DNA from: an uncultured Rhodopila sp.
Lineage (GTDB): Bacteria; Pseudomonadota; Alphaproteobacteria; Acetobacterales; Acetobacteraceae
Direction of reading: 5' to 3'
Assembly (NCBI RefSeq): GCF_903915725.1
Contig: NZ_CAIWTY010000073.1
Coordinates: 123,451-187,450 of the forward strand
DNA: 64,000 nt
Shown here: positions 36,937 through 45,869 of the stretch, piece after piece
How the letters are laid out: the number at the start of each line of letters is the position of its first letter
How positions within the stretch are numbered: position 1 is the first letter of the stretch
The notes under the pieces: model-generated
Told to the model about the DNA's origin: nothing
What the model saw: the letters and a program-made list of their open reading frames with translations, nothing else
Database searches by the model: none
Position numbers and translations under genes: made by a program

Positions 36937-37218
36937 TCAGAGGAACAGGCGATACGGCGTCATCGCACCGGCTTCGTCGCGCACGAAGAACTGCTTGCCG
37001 TTTTCGGTTTCTTCAATGAGCGCTTCATACAGGCGCAAGGCGTTCTTGACGACTTCGGCATACGACGCGGCTTCGGTTTTCAGCTTCAATACGTTCAGGC
37101 GTTCCATCGACCGCGGCGCCAGATCGAACTGAACCCGGTTCTTCGGCGCCTTCAGCCTGGCGTCCGCGCGGTCGTCCGCCTGAGAGGCCCCGGCGGAGGT
37201 GAATGTCAGGCCACTCAT
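36937..37218 (-). CDS. Putative ribbon-helix-helix protein
   Basis: A 93-residue protein. Residues about 28-66 (RVQFDLAPRSMERLNVLKLKTEAASYAEVVKNALRLYEAL) have the strand-helix-helix pattern of RHH DNA-binding proteins; the N-terminus is disordered-looking and the C-terminus GKQFFVRDEAGAMTPYRLFL is unassigned. Its ATG overlaps the stop of the upstream membrane-protein gene (ATGA) and miaA begins 5 nt later. It may regulate its own unit; this is inference. Confidence 0.7.
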   Translation of the reverse strand: MSGLTFTSAGASQADDRADARLKAPKNRVQFDLAPRSMERLNVLKLKTEAASYAEVVKNALRLYEALIEETENGKQFFVRDEAGAMTPYRLFL

Positions 37219-37496
37219 CGCGAATCCTTTCCCGTAGAGCCGAAGTAATGCGTCACCAGCGCGCCAAGCATCGGACCGGCCACCGCCCAGACAACCTCCA
37301 CAGCTAGGTAGCTGCCGGTTGCCAGGCCATAGACGCCTGTGACAGCCACCGCGCCTCCGACGCCTATGGCGATCGTGCGGGATAGAAATCCGCGCGCCGT
37401 GGCGTCGATGACGTAGGCGTCCTCAAGTTCGAAGTCCCTGCCGATTCGTGGCTGGAACCTGCGATCCGACGTTCGCGACCATGGCGTGTCCCACAT
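37215..37496 (-). CDS. Small membrane protein upstream of the RHH gene
   Basis: A 93-residue protein with a charged N-terminus (MWDTPWSRTSDRRFQPRIGRDFELEDAYVIDATAR split before the membrane part) and two likely membrane helices (TIAIGVGGAVAVTGVYGLATG and LAVEVVWAVAGPMLGALVTHYF). No family recognised. It overlaps the RHH gene by 4 nt, so the two are probably made together. Confidence 0.65.
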   Translation of the reverse strand: MWDTPWSRTSDRRFQPRIGRDFELEDAYVIDATARGFLSRTIAIGVGGAVAVTGVYGLATGSYLAVEVVWAVAGPMLGALVTHYFGSTGKDSR

Positions 37497-37705
37497 GCGA
37501 CCCTGCTCCGGCGGAAAGCTGCCGCCTTAGAGCAAGAGACTGAACAATCGGTTAACGTCATGGCTGAATCTTGCCGCCGGGATCATATAGCGCACCGGCC
37601 AACAAGAGGCAAGCGGATAATGAGGATATTTACCTCATGATCCACCGCGCCCGTTTCGGCATTCACTTGCATGTCCGGCGGCCCGCTGTCAGGTTCCGGG
37701 CCGCC

Positions 37706-38581
37706 ATGAACTACGTAACGACCATCGTCGCCCGGCGCGACGCTATCACCCTCACCCCCGCCATCATCAATCAAATCCGCAACGCCCTGCGCGGTGCGCC
37801 GCCGGTGATCCTTTCCCCCGGAGAGGCCGTGGATATCCCGCTGTCAACGCCGCCCACGCCGGAGCTGCTGCGCGCCGCGCTGGAGGGGCGGCCGATAGAC
37901 GCGATCACGGTGAAGACCAGGGCGCGGCGCAAAGCGCTGCTGGTGGCCGACATGGACAGCACCATCGTCACCGGCGAGACGCTGGACGAACTCGCCGGTT
38001 TCGCCGGTATCGGCGAGAAGATCGCCGCCATCACCGCGCGTGCCATGCGCGGTGAACTCGATTTCAAGGAGGCGCTGCGGGAACGCGTGTCGATGTTGAA
38101 GGGCCTGAACCTCGACGCGCTGGAGAGGACGTGGGCGCGCATCGAATTGACGCCCGGGGCGCGGGAGCTGGTTGCGACGATGCGGGCGAAGGGCGCGCTG
38201 ACGGCCTTGATCTCAGGCGGGTTCAGCTTCTTCACCGGCAAGGTGGCGGCGCAGCTCGGCTTCGATGTGCACCGGTCGAACACACTGATGGACGATGGCG
38301 TGGCGCTCACCGGGATCGTGGGGGAGCCAATTATCGACCGGGACAGCAAGCTGGCGGCGCTGACCGAACTGGCGGCGCAGCGGGGACTGAAGCTGTCAGC
38401 GACGTTGGCGGTGGGCGACGGTGCCAACGATCTCGATATGATCCGGGCCGCCGGACTGGGTGTCGCATTCCATGCCAAGCCGATCGTCGCGACCGAAGCG
38501 CGGGCGAGGGTGGATCATGCGGACTTGCGGGCGCTGCTGTTCGCGCAGGGCTACCCGGCATCGGAGTTCGCCGGCGGCTGA
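37706..38581 (+). CDS. serB: Phosphoserine phosphatase SerB
   Basis: HAD-superfamily enzyme removing phosphate from phosphoserine, last step of serine synthesis. Motif I is VADMDSTIV, motif II ALISGGFSFFT, motif IV VGDGANDLDMIRAAGLGVAFHAKP. The frame is open from 37571, but the ATG at 37706 (MNYVTTIVARRDAITLTPA) gives the usual 291-residue protein. Divergent from the miaA row, an arrangement common in alphaproteobacteria. Confidence 0.95.
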   Translation: MNYVTTIVARRDAITLTPAIINQIRNALRGAPPVILSPGEAVDIPLSTPPTPELLRAALEGRPIDAITVKTRARRKALLVADMDSTIVTGETLDELAGFAGIGEKIAAITARAMRGELDFKEALRERVSMLKGLNLDALERTWARIELTPGARELVATMRAKGALTALISGGFSFFTGKVAAQLGFDVHRSNTLMDDGVALTGIVGEPIIDRDSKLAALTELAAQRGLKLSATLAVGDGANDLDMIRAAGLGVAFHAKPIVATEARARVDHADLRALLFAQGYPASEFAGG

Positions 38582-38737
38582 CATCACTGTCCCGATAGCT
38601 TCGCTCGCGATCACGCCGAAGCCGGGGTATTGTCTCGACCAGTATGGCTGGCAACGACTAAGATCAAATCGAGACGTTTGCCAAGTCTCCATACGTCTTC
38701 ATTGTGTCATGATAACTTCAAGGATGGGAACAGTGGA

Positions 38738-39262
38738 ATGAGCGACCTGGTTTTTATTGCCTTCGCCAATGAGCAGAAGGCCGAAGAGGTCCGCGAACGG
38801 GTCCTGGGCCTGCAAAAGGAATACCTCATCGAACTCGGCGATGCGGTGATCGCCGTGAAGGACGCCAAGGGCCGCGTCAAGCTGAACCAGATGGTCAACC
38901 TGACCGCGACCGGCGCGCTGTCCGGCGCTTTCTGGGGCACCCTCATCGGCTTCATCTTCCTGATGCCGCTGGTCGGCACCGCGCTCGGCGCCGCATCCGG
39001 CGCTGTCGGCGGGGCGTTCGCCGATGCCGGCATCGACGACAACTTCATGAAGGATGCCGCGCAGGCGCTGCCGCCCGGGGGCGCCGGACTGTTCCTGCTG
39101 ATCCGCAAAATGACGGATGACAAGGTGCTGGCCGATCTCGAGGGCATCGGCGGGACCGTGATGCGGACATCGTTCGATCATACGAAAGAGGAAGCGCTGC
39201 GGGAGGCTCTGGCCGGCCACGCCCGTACGGTGGCCGCCGCGCCTGGCGCCGCTTCCTCGTAG
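38738..39262 (+). CDS. DUF1269 domain membrane protein
   Basis: A 174-residue protein starting MSDLVFIAFANEQKAEEVRERVLGLQKEYLIELGDA, the DUF1269 opening, followed by VVKDAKGR-like VKDAKGRVKLNQ, a glycine-rich hydrophobic stretch (GALSGAFWGTLIGFIFLMPLVG and AASGAVGGAFADAGI) and GLFLLIRKMT. Family function unknown. ATG 38738 is chosen over upstream starts because the conserved N-terminus begins there. Confidence 0.88.
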   Translation: MSDLVFIAFANEQKAEEVRERVLGLQKEYLIELGDAVIAVKDAKGRVKLNQMVNLTATGALSGAFWGTLIGFIFLMPLVGTALGAASGAVGGAFADAGIDDNFMKDAAQALPPGGAGLFLLIRKMTDDKVLADLEGIGGTVMRTSFDHTKEEALREALAGHARTVAAAPGAASS

Positions 39263-39305
39263 AACGGTTCGGGCCGGGGAATGGGCTTTCCGCCCGCTTC
39301 CCGGC

Positions 39306-40076
39306 CTATCGCGTTGCGACGATGAACAACCTCGGGAACGGCAACAGGACGGAGCCATCCGGCAGCGGGGGATAGGCCAGCGCGATTCCGGCGCGGTATT
39401 CCGCCAGATAAGCGGCGGCCTCGTCAGTATCCAGCGGCGACAGGAACGGCCGCAAACCGGTTCCCTTGAACCATTCCACCACGGCGTCCGGGCCGCCCGC
39501 CAGCACATGGTAGTAGGTGGTTTGCCAGACATCGACTCGCGCCGCATGCGGCTTCAACAGCGCATAGTAGTATTCCGCCCCGGCCCGGGCCGTGCGCGCT
39601 CCGGCTGCGCGTGAGAGCTTTTCGGCCCATGGTCCGCTGGCAGCGACGTCCCGCATCAGCCGATGCGCCGGTTCATCGAGATTGTCCGGCATCTGCACAG
39701 CCAAACTGCCTCCCGGCGCCAGCCTGGCGACAAGCCGCGGCATCAGGGTTTCGTGGCCGGGCACCCATTGCAGCACCGCGTTGGCCAGGATCACGCCGAA
39801 CGGGCCGGCCTCGTCCCAGGTACTCAGGTCAGCCAGTTCGAACCGGACTCCCGGCATCCGCTTCCTGGCCGCTTCGATCATGTCGGGGGAACTGTCCACG
39901 CCGCTGACAATGGCGCCCGGATAGAGCGCGGCGAGCACTTCGGTCGAATTACCAGGGCCGCAGCCGAGATCGACCGCCCGCTCAATCTCCGACAGTGGTA
40001 CGGCACTCAGCAAATCCCGGACCGGCCGGGTGCGCTCTGCCTCGAAACTGCTGTATTGCCGGGCTGACCAACTCAT
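39306..40076 (-). CDS. tam: Trans-aconitate 2-methyltransferase
   Basis: SAM-dependent enzyme that methylates trans-aconitate, a by-product inhibiting aconitase. 256 residues; MSWSARQYSSFEAERTRPVRDLL is the family opening, with motif I VDLGCGPGNSTEVL, GVDSSPDMIEAAR, and ANAVLQWVPGHETLMPRL, QMPDNLDEPAH. Convergent with the DUF1269 gene. Confidence 0.92.
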   Translation of the reverse strand: MSWSARQYSSFEAERTRPVRDLLSAVPLSEIERAVDLGCGPGNSTEVLAALYPGAIVSGVDSSPDMIEAARKRMPGVRFELADLSTWDEAGPFGVILANAVLQWVPGHETLMPRLVARLAPGGSLAVQMPDNLDEPAHRLMRDVAASGPWAEKLSRAAGARTARAGAEYYYALLKPHAARVDVWQTTYYHVLAGGPDAVVEWFKGTGLRPFLSPLDTDEAAAYLAEYRAGIALAYPPLPDGSVLLPFPRLFIVATR

Positions 40077-40115
40077 GCACCGGGTTGTAACGGAAGCCGC
40101 CGCCAGGAGCCAGCC

Positions 40116-40517
40116 ATGCTGTCACACGTCTATATCGGGATTTCGGATTTCGGGCGTGCGCTGGCGTTCTACAGCGACGTGCTTGAAACGCTCGGGCTGT
40201 CGCTGAAATTCTCGCAGCCGGAAAAGTCGTGGGCCGGTTGGATGCAGCCGGGAGTGGCCCGGCCCCTGCTGCTGATCGGCCTGCCCTACAACGGCGAACC
40301 GGCGGCGCCGGGAAACGGCCAGATGGTCGCCTTGCTTGCGCCAACCCGCGACGCCGTCGATCGCAGCTATGCAGTCGCGATAGAGAACGGTGGCCGTTGC
40401 GAAGGGCCACCCGGTCTACGGCCGCAGTATCACGCCAACTACTACGGCGCGTATTTCCGCGATCCGGATGGCAACAAGCTATGCGTCTGCTGCCATGACC
40501 CGGTCGCCGCCGCCTAA
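40116..40517 (+). CDS. VOC superfamily (glyoxalase-like) protein
   Basis: A 133-residue vicinal-oxygen-chelate protein: MLSHVYIGISDFGRALAFYSDVLETLG at the start and YYGAYFRDPDGNKLCVCCHD at the end, with His and Glu/other ligands expected for a metal site. Substrate unknown; such proteins include dioxygenases, isomerases and resistance proteins. The stop overlaps the stop region of degP on the other strand (40514-40517). Confidence 0.88.
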   Translation: MLSHVYIGISDFGRALAFYSDVLETLGLSLKFSQPEKSWAGWMQPGVARPLLLIGLPYNGEPAAPGNGQMVALLAPTRDAVDRSYAVAIENGGRCEGPPGLRPQYHANYYGAYFRDPDGNKLCVCCHDPVAAA

Positions 40518-42061
40518 CCCGGCTGCTTGTCTTTGCCGCTGCTCTTGGACAGCGACAGCGGCACGTATTGCACGCCGCCCTCGCGCTGGATCAGCATCAG
40601 CACATTCTTCCGGTCCGCCTTGCGGGCGGCATCGATCTGCTTCTGAATGTCAGCCGGCGCGCCGACTTCGTTCTGCTGCACTTCCATGATCACGTCGCCA
40701 GGCTTCAGGCCGCGCTCCGCCGCCGCAGAATTCGGTGCCACATCGGTGATCACCACGCCCTTCTGATCGGCGCTGAGCTGGAACTTGTCCTTCAGGTCCT
40801 GGCTGAGCGGCGCCACCTTCAGGCCGACCCCGGCGATATCCGTCGGCTGCGTGACGTCCGGCCTGGCGCCGGAATCAACTGCCGCAAGCTGAGCGTCCGC
40901 CGGACGCTCCGCCAGCGTTGTATCCAGAGTGACTTCCTTGCCGTCGCGCCACAGCACCACCGGCACCTCCTTGCCAACCGCGGCATCGGCGACGATGCGC
41001 GGCAGGTTGTGCATCTCCTTCACGTCCTGGCCGTCGAACTTCAGGATGATATCGCCTGCCCGGATCTTCGCCTTGTCGGCCGGCCCACCGTCGGTAATGC
41101 CGGCGACCATCGCGCCGGAGGCATCCTTCAGCCCCAGGCTCTCGGCGATATCCGGCGTCACCTGCTGGATCTTCACCCCCAGCCAGCCGCGCCGCGGATG
41201 ACCGTATTCCTTCAACTGAGCGACGATGTTCTTCGCCATGTTGGACGGAATGGAGAAGCCGATGCCGATGGACCCTCCGGAGGGCGAGAAGATCGCCGTG
41301 TTGATGCCGATGACCTGCCCGTCCATGTTGAACAGCGGACCGCCCGAGTTGCCGCGGTTGATCGCCGCGTCGGTCTGAATGAAGTCGTCATACTGGCCCT
41401 GGTGGATATCGCGCCCACGGGCGGAGACGATGCCCGCGGTGACCGTGCCGCCCAGGCCGAACGGGTTGCCGATGGCCAGCACCCAGTCGCCAACGCGGGA
41501 CTGCGATGAGTCGCCGAAATCCACCGTCGGCAGCGGCTTGTCCGACTTCACCTTCAGCAGCGCGATGTCGCCGCTTTCGTCCCGGCCAACAATGTCGGCT
41601 TTCAGGGTGGTGTTGTCCTGCAGCGTGACGGAGACTTCGTCCGCACCCTCGATCACGTGATTGTTGGTCACCACGAGGCCGGAGGCATCAATGATGAAGC
41701 CCGACCCGAGGCTTTGCGCCCGGCGCTCCGGCCGCGCCTGGCTGTCAGGTCCGCCCTGGCCCTGCTTGTTGCGGTTCAGGAAGTCCTTGAAGAACTGCTC
41801 GAACGGCGAACCGGGTGGGAACATCGGGATCTCCGGGCCTGCGCCCGGCCCTCCTGGACCGCCGTTTTTCGCGGTGACGGTCTGAGTCGAGGACACGTTC
41901 ACAACGGCCGGCAACAGCTTGGCCGCCAAATCGGCAAAACTGTCAGGCGCCGAACGTGCCGCGGCCGGATGAACCAGCGGCGCCACCGGCAGCGGCATAA
42001 TCATCGCAAAAGAGACGCCGAGCAGAGCGGCACGGGCAACGGTCGAACGGAGCAGGCGCAT
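40514..42061 (-). CDS. degP: Do family periplasmic serine endoprotease (DegP/HtrA-like)
   Basis: Envelope protease and chaperone for misfolded proteins. 515 residues: signal peptide (LLRSTVARAALLGVSFAMIM), trypsin-like domain with His in NNHVIEG, Asp in SGDIALLKV and Ser (about 238) in INRGNSGGPLFN, then two PDZ domains (PRRGWLGVKIQQV and AGVGLKVAPLSQDL). It follows hflC on the same strand after 294 nt that contain a palindromic repeat; hflK-hflC-degP is a standard alphaproteobacterial order. Confidence 0.94.
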   Translation of the reverse strand: MRLLRSTVARAALLGVSFAMIMPLPVAPLVHPAAARSAPDSFADLAAKLLPAVVNVSSTQTVTAKNGGPGGPGAGPEIPMFPPGSPFEQFFKDFLNRNKQGQGGPDSQARPERRAQSLGSGFIIDASGLVVTNNHVIEGADEVSVTLQDNTTLKADIVGRDESGDIALLKVKSDKPLPTVDFGDSSQSRVGDWVLAIGNPFGLGGTVTAGIVSARGRDIHQGQYDDFIQTDAAINRGNSGGPLFNMDGQVIGINTAIFSPSGGSIGIGFSIPSNMAKNIVAQLKEYGHPRRGWLGVKIQQVTPDIAESLGLKDASGAMVAGITDGGPADKAKIRAGDIILKFDGQDVKEMHNLPRIVADAAVGKEVPVVLWRDGKEVTLDTTLAERPADAQLAAVDSGARPDVTQPTDIAGVGLKVAPLSQDLKDKFQLSADQKGVVITDVAPNSAAAERGLKPGDVIMEVQQNEVGAPADIQKQIDAARKADRKNVLMLIQREGGVQYVPLSLSKSSGKDKQPG

Positions 42062-42228
42062 GATTCAGGTTTCCTGGCGTGTGGTACGCATATGGTCCGG
42101 AGAGTCCAGGCTAGCAACTTCTCTCGCAAAAGACATTAACGACAATTTGGGATCTCGCCGTCACGCCCGACTTGCTCTGGCCAACGGCGCCAGCATCCGG
42201 GGCGATAGGAGGCACCGACGCCGCCCCC

Positions 42229-42320
42229 GTGTCATGGCCGGACTTGGTCCGGCCATCCACGACTTTGGTTGGTTCGGCTCCGCAAGTCGTGGATGGCCGG
42301 GACAAGCCCGGCCATGACAC
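42229..42320. repeat. Long palindromic intergenic repeat
   Basis: Arms of 37 nt (42229-42265 and 42284-42320) pair almost perfectly, beginning GTGTCATGGCCGG and ending CCGGCCATGACAC, around an 18-nt loop. The core words GTCATGGCC, CTTGTCC and GGCC recur in the element near 63.6 kb. Such sequences produce spurious frames reading AGLVPAIHDL. The remainder of 42062-42355 holds no gene that I can see; hflC-degP mRNA would fold a long hairpin here. Confidence 0.85.
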
Positions 42321-42355
42321 ATAGGCAGCGGCTCGCGCTTATGCGGGTACTATAG

Positions 42356-43234
42356 TTATCGTGCCGGCATCGCCGGCGGGGCTTGCAGATAGCGCAGGTA
42401 GTCGTTGTCCGGCGACACCACCAACCGGGCGGAACCCGTTGCGAAGATGTCGTGATAGCCCTGCAAGGTCCGCCAGATCGAGAAGAACGGCGGGTCCTGC
42501 CCGAATGACTGGGCATAGATCCGGGTCGCTTCAGCCTCGCCTTCGCCGCGCAGGTTGTCGGCGGTTGCACGGGCATCGGCCACCAGCACCGTGCGGTCTC
42601 GCTCGGCATCGGCCTTGATGCGCTGCGACGCCTCGGCGCCCTCGGCGCGGGCCTGGGCCGCGATCCGCTGGCGTTCGGACTGCATCCGCGACAGGATCGC
42701 CTGGGTATTCTCCTGCGGCAGGTCCGCCCGCCGGATGCGCACGTCGACGATGGTGACGCCGAAGTTCTGCATCTCGGTGTTCACCTGGCCGCGGATCGCC
42801 GTCATGATCCGCTCGCGGTCCGCCGACAGCACGTCCAGCAGCTTGTTGGTGCCCATGACCCGGCGCAAACTGCCCGTCACCACCGAGTTCAGACGCCCGC
42901 GGATATTGTCGGAGATCGGCCCGATCGCCTGATAGAAGCGCAGCGGATCGGTGATGCGGAACACCGTCACGGTATCGACAATAAGGCGGCGCTGATCGCC
43001 CAGGATGACTTCCTCGCCGGGCAGTTCGACCGCCAGCAGGCGCTTGTCCAGGCTGATGATGTTCTGGATGACCGGCAGCTTGGCATGCAGGCCCGGATCC
43101 TCGATGGGACGCACGACCTCACCGAACTGCACGACGAGCACCTGCTCGATTTGCGACACGGTGAACAGGCTGGCGCTGGCGATGATCAGCAGCACCACCA
43201 GGAGCGCGCCGCCGGCGATCAGGAAGCGGTTCAT
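42356..43234 (-). CDS. hflC: Modulator of FtsH protease HflC
   Basis: SPFH/band-7 protein that forms the HflKC cage around FtsH. 292 residues: N-terminal membrane anchor MNRFLIAGGALLVVLLIIASASLFTV, VVQFGEVVRPIEDPGLHAKLPV, RRVMGTNKLLDVLSADRERI, VDVRIRRADLPQEN and a coiled-coil with ARAEGAEASQRIKADAERDRT. The ATG overlaps the hflK stop (ATGA). Confidence 0.95.
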   Translation of the reverse strand: MNRFLIAGGALLVVLLIIASASLFTVSQIEQVLVVQFGEVVRPIEDPGLHAKLPVIQNIISLDKRLLAVELPGEEVILGDQRRLIVDTVTVFRITDPLRFYQAIGPISDNIRGRLNSVVTGSLRRVMGTNKLLDVLSADRERIMTAIRGQVNTEMQNFGVTIVDVRIRRADLPQENTQAILSRMQSERQRIAAQARAEGAEASQRIKADAERDRTVLVADARATADNLRGEGEAEATRIYAQSFGQDPPFFSIWRTLQGYHDIFATGSARLVVSPDNDYLRYLQAPPAMPAR

Positions 43235-44571
43235 CTGTTGGCTCCTACGCTGGCGGACGAGGCGGGAGGCAACGCGGCCGGCGGCGCGGGCGGCGGCACG
43301 TTCAGCGGCAGGAACGGCACCAGGCCCCTGAGCTTGTCATCCACCACCAGCGGCTGCGAGTGGCTCATGACATCCTGCATGGTGTCGAGATACATTCGCC
43401 TCAAGGTCACGTCCTTGGCCGCCTGATAGGCCTTGAGCACGTTGTTGAACCGGTTGGTTTCACCGGTCGCCAGCGCCACCGAGGCGGCCTTGGCGCCCTG
43501 ACCCTCGGCCACGATCCGGGCGGCGTCGCCGCGGGCGCGGGGGACGATGTCGTTGCGGTAGGACTCGGCCTCGTTCCGCATTCTTTCCGCGTCGGTGTTG
43601 GCGCGCTGCACGTCGCGGAAGCTCTCGATCACCGCGGCGGGCGGATCGACCTTCTGGAGCTGGACCTGGGTGACTTCGACGCCGGCCTGGTAGCGATCGA
43701 GGATCTCCTGCGTCTGCTTGAAGACGTCGGCCTCGATCTGGGCGCGCAACTGGGTCAGCGCCGGCTGGATCGGGGTGCGGCCAATGACCTCGCGCATCGA
43801 GCTTTCAGCGACGACGCGCACCAGGGCTTCCGGGTTGGCGGTGTTGAATAGGAAGGCCGAGGCGTCGCTGATCCGCCAGAACACGGTGAAGTCGATGTCG
43901 ATGATGTTCTCGTCGCCGGTCAGCATCAGGCTTTCCGCCAATACGTCGCGGCCGGCGGCATCCTGTCCGGATTCGATCGTCCCGCCGGGCGCCGAGCGGA
44001 AGCCGATTTCGGTGCGGTTGATGCGGGTGACGGAGGGAAGTTCCACTTCCTCGATCGGCCAGGGCAGGTGCCAGTGCAGGCCGGGCGGCGTCCAGTAGCT
44101 GTAGGCGCCGAATCGCAGCACCACGCCTTGCTCGTCGGGCTGCACCCGATAGAAGCCGCTGCCGATCCACAGGGCGAGGATGGCAACCAGGATGAGGGCG
44201 AGGCCGCGGCCGCCGGTAAACCGGTTGAACCACTTGCCACCCGTGCCACGCCCCTGCGGGCCGCCCGGGCCACCGCCCATCAGGCCGCGGATGAACTCCT
44301 GCGCCTGGGCGATCAGCTTGTCGATGTCCGGGCCGGCACCGCTGCCGCCACCACCACCGCCGAAGGGGCCGCTGCCGAACGGGCCGCCGCCGAAGGGACC
44401 GCCGCCGCCGGGGCGCTGGTCGCGGTTTTCTCCCGGCCGATCCTCGTTGGCTTTGTTCGGATCGCCCCACGGACCCTGGACGGGCTTGTTGGGGGGCTTC
44501 TTGTCGCCGTCGCCGCCTGAAGAACCTGGCGGGTTGCCCCATGGACCGGAGCCGCCGTTATTCCAAGGCAT
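43231..44571 (-). CDS. hflK: Modulator of FtsH protease HflK
   Basis: Partner of HflC in the FtsH-regulating complex. 446 residues. The first roughly 85 residues are very Gly/Pro-rich (GPWGNPPGSSGGDGDKK, then a GGGPFGGGPFGSGPFGGGG tract), as in many HflK proteins; a membrane helix near 118-138 (GLALILVAILALWIGSGF) precedes the band-7 domain (YRVQPDEQGVVLRFG, RINRTEIGFRS). First gene of hflK-hflC-degP, divergent from mrp with 147 nt between. Confidence 0.95.
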   Translation of the reverse strand: MPWNNGGSGPWGNPPGSSGGDGDKKPPNKPVQGPWGDPNKANEDRPGENRDQRPGGGGPFGGGPFGSGPFGGGGGGSGAGPDIDKLIAQAQEFIRGLMGGGPGGPQGRGTGGKWFNRFTGGRGLALILVAILALWIGSGFYRVQPDEQGVVLRFGAYSYWTPPGLHWHLPWPIEEVELPSVTRINRTEIGFRSAPGGTIESGQDAAGRDVLAESLMLTGDENIIDIDFTVFWRISDASAFLFNTANPEALVRVVAESSMREVIGRTPIQPALTQLRAQIEADVFKQTQEILDRYQAGVEVTQVQLQKVDPPAAVIESFRDVQRANTDAERMRNEAESYRNDIVPRARGDAARIVAEGQGAKAASVALATGETNRFNNVLKAYQAAKDVTLRRMYLDTMQDVMSHSQPLVVDDKLRGLVPFLPLNVPPPAPPAALPPASSASVGANR

Positions 44572-44718
44572 GTTCGAGGGTGGCTCCTGTAAGACCGCCC
44601 GGTGCGCGAACCGTTGGCGGGAGCGGGTTTATGCGCCATATCGTATAGACAGGCGCTCGCGGCGCGCTGCTTTATCCGCCGGGCGTGGCTGCTTTGCAAG
44701 ATGAGGGTTTATTGAACC

Positions 44719-45837
44719 ATGGCGGATGTTTCCTCGGACGCTCTACGGACGGCCTTACAGGCGATCAAGGACCCGGAGTCCGGGCGGGATATTGTCTCCG
44801 CCGGGCTGGTGGAGGGCATCGAGGTGCGCGGCGGCCTGGTGCAGGTTGCGCTGTTGACCGACCGCGCAAGGGCGGCGGCGATGGAGCCGGTGCGGCGGGA
44901 GGCGGAAGCGCTGCTCATGCGCCAGCCGGGCGTAACCAATGCCGCGGTTGTGCTAACCGCGCATAAGGCGCCGGCCCCGGCGGCGCCGGCTGGCGGGCAT
45001 GGGCATAGCCATGGACACGGGGCGCCGAAACCGGCGCTGCTGCCGCAGGTGAAGGCGATCGTCGCGGTGGCCTCCGGCAAGGGCGGCGTCGGCAAGTCCA
45101 CCGTCGCGGTCAACATGGCCGTATCGCTGGCCCGCCAGGGGCACAAGGTCGGCTTGCTCGATGCCGATATCTACGGCCCCAGCCTGCCGCGCATGCTCGG
45201 GCTGAACCACCGGCCGGAGGTGCGCAACGACAAGATGATTCCGCTGGCCGCCTGGGGTCTGTCGTGCATGTCCATCGGGTTCCTGGTGGAGGAGGAGACC
45301 CCGATGATCTGGCGCGGCCCGATGGTGATGGGCGCGCTGGAGCAGATGATGGGGCAGGTCGAGTGGGGGCCGTTGGACATCCTGGTGGTGGATATGCCGC
45401 CGGGGACCGGGGACGCCCAGTTGACCATGGCGCAGCGGGTGGCGCTGACCGGAGCGGTGATCGTCTCCACGCCGCAGGACATCGCGCTGATCGACGCGCG
45501 GCGCGGGGTGCGGATGTTCGAGAAGACGAACGTGCCGGTGCTCGGGCTGGTGGAGAACATGAGCTTCTACTGCTGCCCGAACTGCGGCCACCGCGCCGAC
45601 ATCTTCGGCCATGGCGGCGCCAAGGCCGAGGCGGCGCGGCTGGGCACGGAGTTCCTGGGGGAGATCCCGCTGCTGCTGGACATCCGGCACGCCTCGGATG
45701 CGGGGACGCCGATTGCGGCCTCGGCCCCCGACAGCGATGCCGCGAAGGCGTATGACGCGTTGGCGCGGCGGGTGTGGGAGAAGGTGTCGGGCGCGGTGGC
45801 GGGGGCGCGGAGCGGGCCGCGGATCGTCATCGAGTGA
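44719..45837 (+). CDS. mrp: Mrp/ApbC family iron-sulfur carrier ATPase
   Basis: P-loop NTPase that binds and passes Fe-S clusters. 372 residues: N-terminal DUF59/MIP18 domain (ALQAIKDPESGRDIVSAGLV), a His-rich linker GGHGHSHGHG at 92-101, deviant Walker A GKGGVGKST at 120-128, LLDADIYGPSLPRMLG, DMPPGTGDAQLT, and the cluster-binding CxxC in CCPNCGHRADIFG. The linker could bind metal (inference). Confidence 0.95.
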   Translation: MADVSSDALRTALQAIKDPESGRDIVSAGLVEGIEVRGGLVQVALLTDRARAAAMEPVRREAEALLMRQPGVTNAAVVLTAHKAPAPAAPAGGHGHSHGHGAPKPALLPQVKAIVAVASGKGGVGKSTVAVNMAVSLARQGHKVGLLDADIYGPSLPRMLGLNHRPEVRNDKMIPLAAWGLSCMSIGFLVEEETPMIWRGPMVMGALEQMMGQVEWGPLDILVVDMPPGTGDAQLTMAQRVALTGAVIVSTPQDIALIDARRGVRMFEKTNVPVLGLVENMSFYCCPNCGHRADIFGHGGAKAEAARLGTEFLGEIPLLLDIRHASDAGTPIAASAPDSDAAKAYDALARRVWEKVSGAVAGARSGPRIVIE

Positions 45838-45869
45838 GGTTTCGCGCGGTTTGTGGTAGGTGGCAGGCC

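Noticed and set aside
42232..42609. Frame containing AGLVPAIHDL-type sequence
   Set aside because: This translation is a known by-product of the palindromic repeat at 42229-42320 and reads into antisense hflC.
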